Source: Clitoria ternatea (lineage: Eukaryota > Streptophyta > Magnoliopsida > Fabales > Fabaceae). From it: 64,000 bases of DNA. Shown here piece by piece: positions 57,650-64,000 of this stretch. Each line of letters opens with the position of its first letter. The stretch's first letter is position 1. The notes under the pieces were generated by a model. It was not told where the DNA came from. It saw nothing but the letters and a program-made list of their open reading frames with translations, and did not search any database. The stretch lies in NCBI GenBank assembly GCA_037962975.1, contig CM075670.1, positions 82,525,501 through 82,589,500 on the forward strand. The letters run 5' to 3'. The position numbers and the translations under genes are program-made.

Positions 57650-58970
57650 TTAAGTGCCTCGACCAGAACTAGAACCAAAACTAGAACCATTTCTAATAGC
57701 ATTAGGGTACGTTAAACGCTTGTGACTAGTTTGTTGACAGAGAGTACATCTATATAGGGTCTCAGATTCAACCCAGTCCATCTCATTCCTTATCCTTAAT
57801 GCCTTAGGGCGTCTCTTTGTGTGCAACATGTCCTCATCAGGAACTACTATGTGTATTTCCTCCAGTTCAGGAATTAAGTCGTCACTACCGATCCGAAACC
57901 ATTGTCTTGCATAAGCTTTAGCAACATTACGCAAAATGTAGCATTCATGGACGAACTGGAAAAAGTTAACATTTATCGCATTGCATGCAAGGATACTTGA
58001 ATGCCTGGAACCTTCCACACTGACACTATCTTTCAATAAGATTTAGAGCTCACACAAATCCACCCTTTTGGATGGTTAGGTTAAAGCTCTCCTCCACCTC
58101 AAATCTCATCGATTCTGCATTAAATCTTTTGACATCAGTCAAACATGTTTGTGCCTAATAAAGTGTCAGTTTTTCAAGAACCTTTGTGCAATAAATCTGT
58201 CCAGTAGCCATTTCTACTACCACATAGCCACCATGATTAATAAAGTACTCAACTAACCAGGAATATGTGAACTTCACTAACACTGTGATTGGTAAGTTAC
58301 GAGCACCTTTAAACACTTTATTCACACATTCAGAAAGGTTTGTTGTCATATGACTAAACCTAGCACCATTTTCATCATATGCCAGTACCCACATTCCTTT
58401 GGGGATGGAATCCATCCATGTTGCAATCTCAGGGCTAACATCACGGAATTTTTGATATTGTCGGTCAAATGAATTCTTGCTTAGATTATATCTTGTGTAA
58501 ATTACAATCATTATCTACATAAGATCGTTAATAATGCACTACTAATATGAGATTAGTTACAAACTTACCCAATTTGATCAGGTCCTTCTTCAGCTCTTGA
58601 TTCTTAAACTTTTGGTTAAAGTTATTGGCTATATGTCGAATGTAGTACTTATGATAAGTGGCAGGTGGTGTCCATGCTGCTCCTGAATCTTGAATAGCAT
58701 CTAAAATACTCCTATGATAACCTGCATCATATACAATTGCAAATTTGCTAGAAACCAAGTCCAATCCTCCAATATTTCACCAGGAACAATAACAAATACT
58801 AGCGACAACACTGCACTATTACCATCTTGAGTTGTCACAACCAGTAACGTCCCCTTATATTTACCATATAGGTGGGTCCTATCCACTTGGATAATCGGCT
58901 TACAAAAGTTAAAGGCATCACAACAAGCCTTGAATGTCCAAAACACACGATGAAATTTGTGATGCCTTTG
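57650..58970 (-). pseudogene. Mutator-like (MURA/MULE) transposase, central and C-terminal part
   Basis: Minus-strand fragments in several frames follow the order of plant MULE transposases. 58701-58946 has VFWTFKACCDAFNFCKPIIQ and VDRTHLYGKYKGTLLVVTTQ (first catalytic Asp; the family has VDGTHLYG). 58528-58764 has FAIVYDAGYHRSILDAIQDS (second Asp region) and YYIRHIANNFNQKFKNQELK. 58155-58511 has IATWMDSIPKGMWVLAYDEN and GARFSHMTTNLSECVNKVFK. 57650-58036 has ILACNAINVNFFQFVHECYI (SWIM-type finger remnant) and the C-terminal CTLCQQTSHKRLTYPN knuckle. The protein would excise and insert the transposon; frameshifts make this copy dead. The N-terminal part lies beyond the solo LTR. Confidence 0.88.
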
Positions 58971-59339
58971 ATGAATATAACGTTCTTAATTTTTAAAATT
59001 TAATTTCAATAATCAAATAAATTTTTTGAAAATAATTTAAATTTCCCAAAACAGAATTCGGATTAAGTAATAACATTGTCATTTTACATTAGCCGACCGG
59101 CCCATTCAAGTGTACAAATAATATAATGATTCGGTATTCACAGGAGCCGGCCAAGGTTTCTACAAAATAACTATGTGCACTATGTACTGTACATGTAGAT
59201 ACATAATGCTCAAATCAGCTGAGTGTCTTCATACATCCTTGTTACGTCCTATATCCACTGTAAAAATAACAACAGTAGGGGTGAGCATAAACATGTCAAA
59301 TAACAGTCATTGAATCAGATCAAATGACCAATTCATAAC

Positions 59340-59780
59340 CACAAATAAATCAAAAATCATATAACATAATTCTTATATATATATATATCATTCATTCTCA
59401 TGTCATCAAATGATCATATACCATCATATTATTATCAATAACATATATCAATGCGTATGCATGCGGATCCGACTCTAACGATGAGATTTCCACAATATAG
59501 TATCTCAGCTCCCAGCTGATTCGACCGTTTTACAGGTACCAAACCGCGTGCGCCCATAATGTAACACCAGTCACTCTCAGTGACAGTGGCGACACAACTC
59601 GGTGTTACAGGCCGGCCTTGAGTCCAACTCAAAGGCGTCTGTGGAATCCAAAGAAACCACCACAGGGTCTGTGCCTTATCATCAGGCCGTCCTCCCAACT
59701 AGGCCGGCATCACAGGCCCCCTGTAGTCCTGTGTGTGTCTGAATGCACATGCTATGCTAAAATAATTATCAATCATCAAC
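59340..59780 (-). other. Solo LTR: GC-richer block
   Basis: A block with balanced composition inside the otherwise AT-rich LTR, between about 59450 and 59720, with CCGGC/GCCGG words (GGCCGGCCTTG at 59610, AGGCCGGCATC at 59700). The only long minus-strand frame (59435-59698) has no family resemblance. It is probably R/U5 sequence. Confidence 0.45.
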
Positions 59781-60639
59781 AAACCACCTGATTACAATTA
59801 TCAGGGGCTACCACTCGGTTACCATCACCAAGCGTCTCACCTCAATACCACAACAAGCATAGCATGCATATATATATCATGAAAAATTCATGAATATAAT
59901 TCAAATCATCATCATCAATCACATACCAACATCATCTCATGTCATCAACCGATCAAATCATCAGTCACATATATTCTATTGCATCTCATATAAACTCAAT
60001 ATTATTAATATGAATGGAATCTAAGTAAATATAAAATATTTTACTCAATCGGGGTCTCAATAACAATTCACGCACATATTATATAAATCATAACAATAAC
60101 ACCCCAAATCCATTCATAAACCATACATTTGAAATGTAAGGCTCCCCCAACCTAGAAATAAAGAGTTTCAACTATTCTTCAATTGATATTAAGTCACAGC
60201 TTCAAGAATTCTGACTGGAATTACAGTTCTGAATTAGTCCAAAGCTTTCTTACTTATGAAATCCAAGCGTTCACGTGAAAGAGAAGAAAGAAAGATTAAT
60301 TTCTTCTTCGTTTGATGGTTTCCAGTGAATATTGGAAGGAAAAGGATTATAGATGATGTTTTCACTTTCAAAAGTTTCTCCACTCATTCAACAATAGAAA
60401 TTGGTATATATATATATATATCATTCATGTAAAAGAGAGACGTGAACAATAGGAAATTGTCTACTGTACGTTTCTTAAATGATAAGAGGAAATGAGATAT
60501 TTAATGGAAAGGGGAAAACACATCAGAGAGGGTCCCATACTTAGAAAAATATCAGAAAAAGAATCTGCTGGAAGGTAGAAGAACAGAGTGACATGGAAAG
60601 CTTCAATAATTAAAATAATTATTAATTCTGACTCGGTTT

Positions 60640-61660
60640 TGTTCTGGGTACATCTTTCCGAGAAAGCCTCTGTCCGTTCAGAATTCATTCATTCAGAGGA
60701 AATCCACTCGGAAAGGTTGCATCCATGAATCACCCAGCTTTCGTTCTTCAGAAATAACCCACACGGAAATATCTCATTCAGACAGTTCACTCAGTTATAT
60801 TTCTGCCCGAGTCAAGCCTTTATTTATGTCACTCGGAAGCCTTTCATTCAAAAAGATTATTCAGAGTTTGAAGACAATTCTCTCCCAAAAATCTTTCTAC
60901 TCGAAAAAATCACTCGGAATCAAAGACCATTTCGAAGACGAACCCGAGTTTAAACTCAGCAGCTCTAAACACCGACCCGAGCACGAATTAAATGAATTCA
61001 CCATTCGGATATCTTAATCGGTACCTTCCATCTCGGAAGTATCACACTCAGAGATACTTCACTCGGAAATCACAGAACTCAGAGTTACTCCACTCGGTCA
61101 TTATTCAAAAATATCAGCTCATGAAGTACTTATCCGAAATCAAAGGTTTTCTTCACTCGGAGGTACTTCTCTCAGAAACGATCCATTCGGAAACATTTTA
61201 CTCGGGGACAAGTCACTCAGAGGCATTTCACTCAGATTTGCCTTACTCAAAAGCGTCTTATTCGGACAGAGTTTTTATTCACTCAGAAATGATTCTCAGT
61301 CATGTTTCACTCGGAAACATCTTAATCTTTACTTCACTCAGTAGTTCTTTCACCCAGAAAGATTTTACTCGGAATTATATTCCTTTTCTTTACTCAAAAT
61401 TATCTCAACTTTCCCACACTCGGAAATATCTTAGCTTAGGAGCGTCTTTGCCCGAATGGTGTTCATTCAAAGTTAGAGCTCCTTCCTTTTTGCTCAGAAT
61501 CAATCCACTTGGAATTATTCCTTTCCGATAGAAGCATTCATCCAAAGTCAGACTCGAAAATATATTAATCTTCCTTCACTCGGAATCACATCCATTTTCA
61601 CTCAGAAAATCTTATTTTAGACATAATTCACTCAGAATTTCACTCGAAAATTCTTCACTG
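60640..61660 (-). repeat. ACTCGGAA array in the solo LTR
   Basis: TTCACTCGGAA, TCACTCAGAA and TTACTCGGAA words occur roughly every 15-30 bases through the U3, between AT-rich U3 edges. On the LTR sense strand they read TTCCGAGTGAA. Frames through this stretch are Ser/His/Glu repeats caused by the motif and not protein-like. Confidence 0.88.
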
Positions 61661-61707
61661 ATCCTTATTGAATTATTTTCTAAAATTATAAATTTTAGGA
61701 TGTTACA

Positions 61708-62159
61708 ATGAACGTTGTCTCTAACCATAATACGCCTTGTTTGTAACATACTTACAGAACCTATCACAATCTGTTTCATATGGTTTAACCATCATGGTAG
61801 AAAGACATAAGACTCCTCCCAATCTCCCTACACCTTTGAAATTGCTTTCTGCTTAGCTCTTCAAGCCTTCTAGTAGGAAACCGTGAATCCATATTCTCCT
61901 TTCACTCTCTTATGAATTAATGATATCAGCACTGAAGGATCCTTGTTTATCACACTTAGCAAAATTATAAACAAAATAAAAAGATAAACAATTATCAAAA
62001 GCAAATAGAGAATAACTATACCTAAAATCATTGAGCAAATTAGGTCAGCATCTAATTTCTTATGATCCTGTGATAAGAAACTATTAACACAGGTATACGG
62101 GCCCTCATATTGAGATATCAACCATTTGTGCACTTTTTTTGACAAAATCACACGCATTC
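61708..62159 (-). pseudogene. Mutator-like transposase, N-terminal fragment
   Basis: The minus-strand frame begins RVILSKKVHKWLISQYEGPY at 62157, then CVNSFLSQDHKKLDADLICS, a short AT-rich intron-like stretch starting GTATAG near 62022, NKDPSVLISLIHKRVKGEYG, and after stops RAKQKAISKV and GDWEESYVFLPWWLNHMKQI, ending MVRDNVH at the solo LTR edge. This is the region before the catalytic core in plant MULE transposases. Three stops lie between about 61800 and 61875. The upstream WRCY-type zinc finger would lie beyond the LTR at 62160. Confidence 0.85.
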
Positions 62160-64000
62160 TGTAACATCTATATTGAGAATTTTAGAAAATAATTCATTAA
62201 GGATCAGTGAAGAATTTTCGAGTGAAATTCCGAATGAATTATGTCTAAAACAAGATTTTCTGAGTTAAAATGGATGTGATTCCGAGTGAAGGAAGATTAA
62301 TATATTTCTGAGTCTGACTTTGGACGAATGCTTCTATCGGAAAGGAATAATTCCAAGTGGATTGATTCTGAGTGAAAAGGAAGGAGCTCTGACTTTGAAT
62401 GAACACCATTCGGGCAAAGACGCTCCCAAGTTAAGATATTTTCGAGTGTGGGAAAGTTGAGATAATTTCGAGTAAAGAAAAGGAATATAATCCTGAGTAA
62501 AATCTTTCTGGGTGAAAGAACTACTGAGTGAAGTAAAGATTAAGATGTTTCTGAGTGAAACATAACTGATAATTATTTCTGAGTAAATAAAAACTCTGTC
62601 TGAATAAGACGCTTTTGAGTGAGGCAAATCCGAGTGAAATGCCTCTGAGTGACTTATCTCCGAGTGAAACATTTCTGAATGGATCGTTTCCGAGAGAAGT
62701 ACCTCCGAGCGAAGAAAACCTTTGATTTCGGATAAGTACTTCATGAACTGATATTTTTGAATAATGACCAAGTGGAGTAACTCTGAGTTCTGTGACTTTC
62801 TGAGTGAAGTATCTCTGAGTGTGATACTTCTAAGAAGGAAGGTACCGATTGAGATATCCGAATAGTGAATTCATTTAATTCGTGCTCGGGTCGATGTTTA
62901 GAGCTGCTGAGTTTGAACTCAGGTTCGTCTTCGAAATGGTCTTTGATTCCGAGTGATTCTTTCGAGTGGAAAGATTTTTGGGAAAGAATTGTCTTCAAAC
63001 TCCGAATAATCTTTTCAAATGAGAGGCTTCCGAGTGACATAAATAAAGGCTTGACTCGGGCAGAAATATAACTGAGTGAGCTATCTGAATGAGATATTTT
63101 CGTGTGGGTTATTTCTAAAGAAGGAAAGCTGGGTGATTCATGGATGCAACCTTTCCAAGTGGATTTCCTCCAAATGAAGGAATTCTGAACGGACAGAGGC
63201 TTTCTCAAAAAGATGTACCCAGAACGAAACCGAGTCAGAATTAATAATTATTTTAATTATTGAAGCTTTCCACGTCACTCTGTTCTTCTACCTTCCAACA
63301 GATTCTTTTTCTGATATTTTTCTAAGTATGGGACCCTCTTTGATGTCCTGTCCCCTTTCCATTAAATATCTCATTTCCTCTTATCATTTAAGAAACGTAC
63401 AGTAGATAATTTCCTATCGTTCACGTCTCTCTTTTACATGAACGATATATATATACCAATTTCTACTGTTGAATGAGTGGAGAAACTTTTGACAGTGAAA
63501 ACATCATCTATAATCCTTTTCCGTCCAATATTCACTGGAAACCATCAAACGAAGAAGAAATTAATCTTCCTTTCTTCTCTTTCACGTGAACGCTTGGATT
63601 TCATAAGTAAGAAAGCTTTGGACTAATTCAGAACTGTAATTCCAGTCATAATTCTTGAAGCTGTGACTTAATATCAATTGAAGAATAGTTGAAACTCTTT
63701 ATTTCCAGGTAGGGGGAGCGTTACATTTCAAATGTATGGTTTATGAATGGATTTGGGGTGTTATTGTTATGATTTATATAATATGTGCGTGAATTGTTAT
63801 TGAGACCCCGATTGAGTAACATATTTTATATTTACTTAGATTCTATTCATATTAATAATATTGAGTTTATATGAGATGCGATAGAATATATATGACTGAT
63901 GATTTGATCGGTTGATGACATGAGATGATGTTGGTATGTGATTGATGATGATGATTTGAATTATATTCATGAATTTTTCATGATATATATATGCATGCTA
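62160..64000 (+). repeat. Second LTR of the solo-LTR family, plus orientation, cut by window end
   Basis: It starts TGTAACATCT at 62160 and is the reverse complement, with substitutions, of 59860-61707 along its whole visible length. It includes a TTCCGAGTGA array at 62200-63240 and an AT-rich part beyond. The five bases before it are cattc; the other end is outside the window, so whether this is a solo LTR or a full element is unknown. Confidence 0.88.
62200..63240 (+). repeat. TTCCGAGTGA array in the rightmost LTR
   Basis: Words TTCCGAGTGAA, TTCTGAGTGAA and TCTCCGAGTGA recur through the U3. This is the mirror image of 60640-61660 in the opposite orientation. Confidence 0.88.

Larger units (their letters stand above)
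58976..61707 (-). mobile_element. Solo LTR of a Tekay-like element, 2732 bp
   Basis: The minus strand starts TGTAACATCCTAAAATT (61707). The plus-strand left end is TATAACGTTC (58976; TG mutated to TA). The flanks are atgaa at 58971-58975 and 61708-61712. No internal domain is present, so this is the product of recombination between two LTRs. Joining the flanks restores the Mutator transposase frame. Its U3 (60640-61660) is an ACTCGGAA array collinear in places with the LTR of element A, for example around CTCAGGTTCGTCTTC. Confidence 0.88.

Noticed and set aside
59435..59698. Minus-strand frame of 87 residues in the solo LTR
   Set aside because: No recognisable domain, and it sits in a non-coding LTR.

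Overview
This is a flowering-plant nuclear genome window, from a dicot judging by the transposon clades and AT-richness. A legume is possible, but nothing here proves it. It is almost entirely transposable elements nested in one another, with relics of four host-type or domesticated genes between them: a PPR gene end, a RAD23 relic, a plant-mobile-domain (PMD) gene and a Mutator transposase gene. I found no intact host gene, rRNA, tRNA or CRISPR array.

Layout. 1-576 is the start of an LTR in minus orientation, built of ACTCGGAA repeats. 577-1800 is probably LTR-derived. 1801-7559 is a decayed Ty3/gypsy element of the Tat lineage (element C, minus strand), whose 224-bp LTR abuts the last exon piece of a PPR gene (7560-7868). 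7869-11373 is AT-rich DNA with a RAD23 relic and a 45-bp tandem array. 11374-13426 is a decayed PMD gene.

13427-57419 is one large Tekay-type chromovirus (element A, plus strand, TSD ctgct, LTRs of about 3.76 kb). It is interrupted twice by Athila-type Ty3/gypsy elements in minus orientation: B1 (21004-40886, TSD cttac) in the integrase gene and B2 (43127-55027, TSD cctaa) in the 3' LTR. B1 is in turn interrupted by a CACTA (En/Spm) DNA transposon (24278-31550) with CACTAGTG ends, CCACGGTT subterminal repeats, a truncated tnp2 gene and a second gene ending in an Ulp1-type cysteine protease. B2 is young: its LTRs are nearly identical and its gag-pol frame of about 1738 codons is broken by one TAG.

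After element A the PMD gene end resumes (57420). A minus-strand Mutator (MURA-like) transposase pseudogene follows (57650-62159). It is split by a 2.73-kb solo LTR (58976-61707, TSD atgaa) and bounded by a second LTR of the same family in opposite orientation (62160 to the window end). Removing element A puts the PMD gene and the Mutator transposase about 0.2 kb apart and convergent, so both may belong to one old Mutator-like element.

The most unusual signal is a short motif, TTCCGAGTGA (complement TCACTCGGAA), repeated dozens of times with light variation inside the LTRs of at least three LTR sets: Tekay A, its relative at 58976-63240 (and 1-576), and Athila B1. It always lies in the same orientation relative to transposon transcription. 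Athila B2, otherwise a close sister of B1, lacks it entirely and has a different U3.
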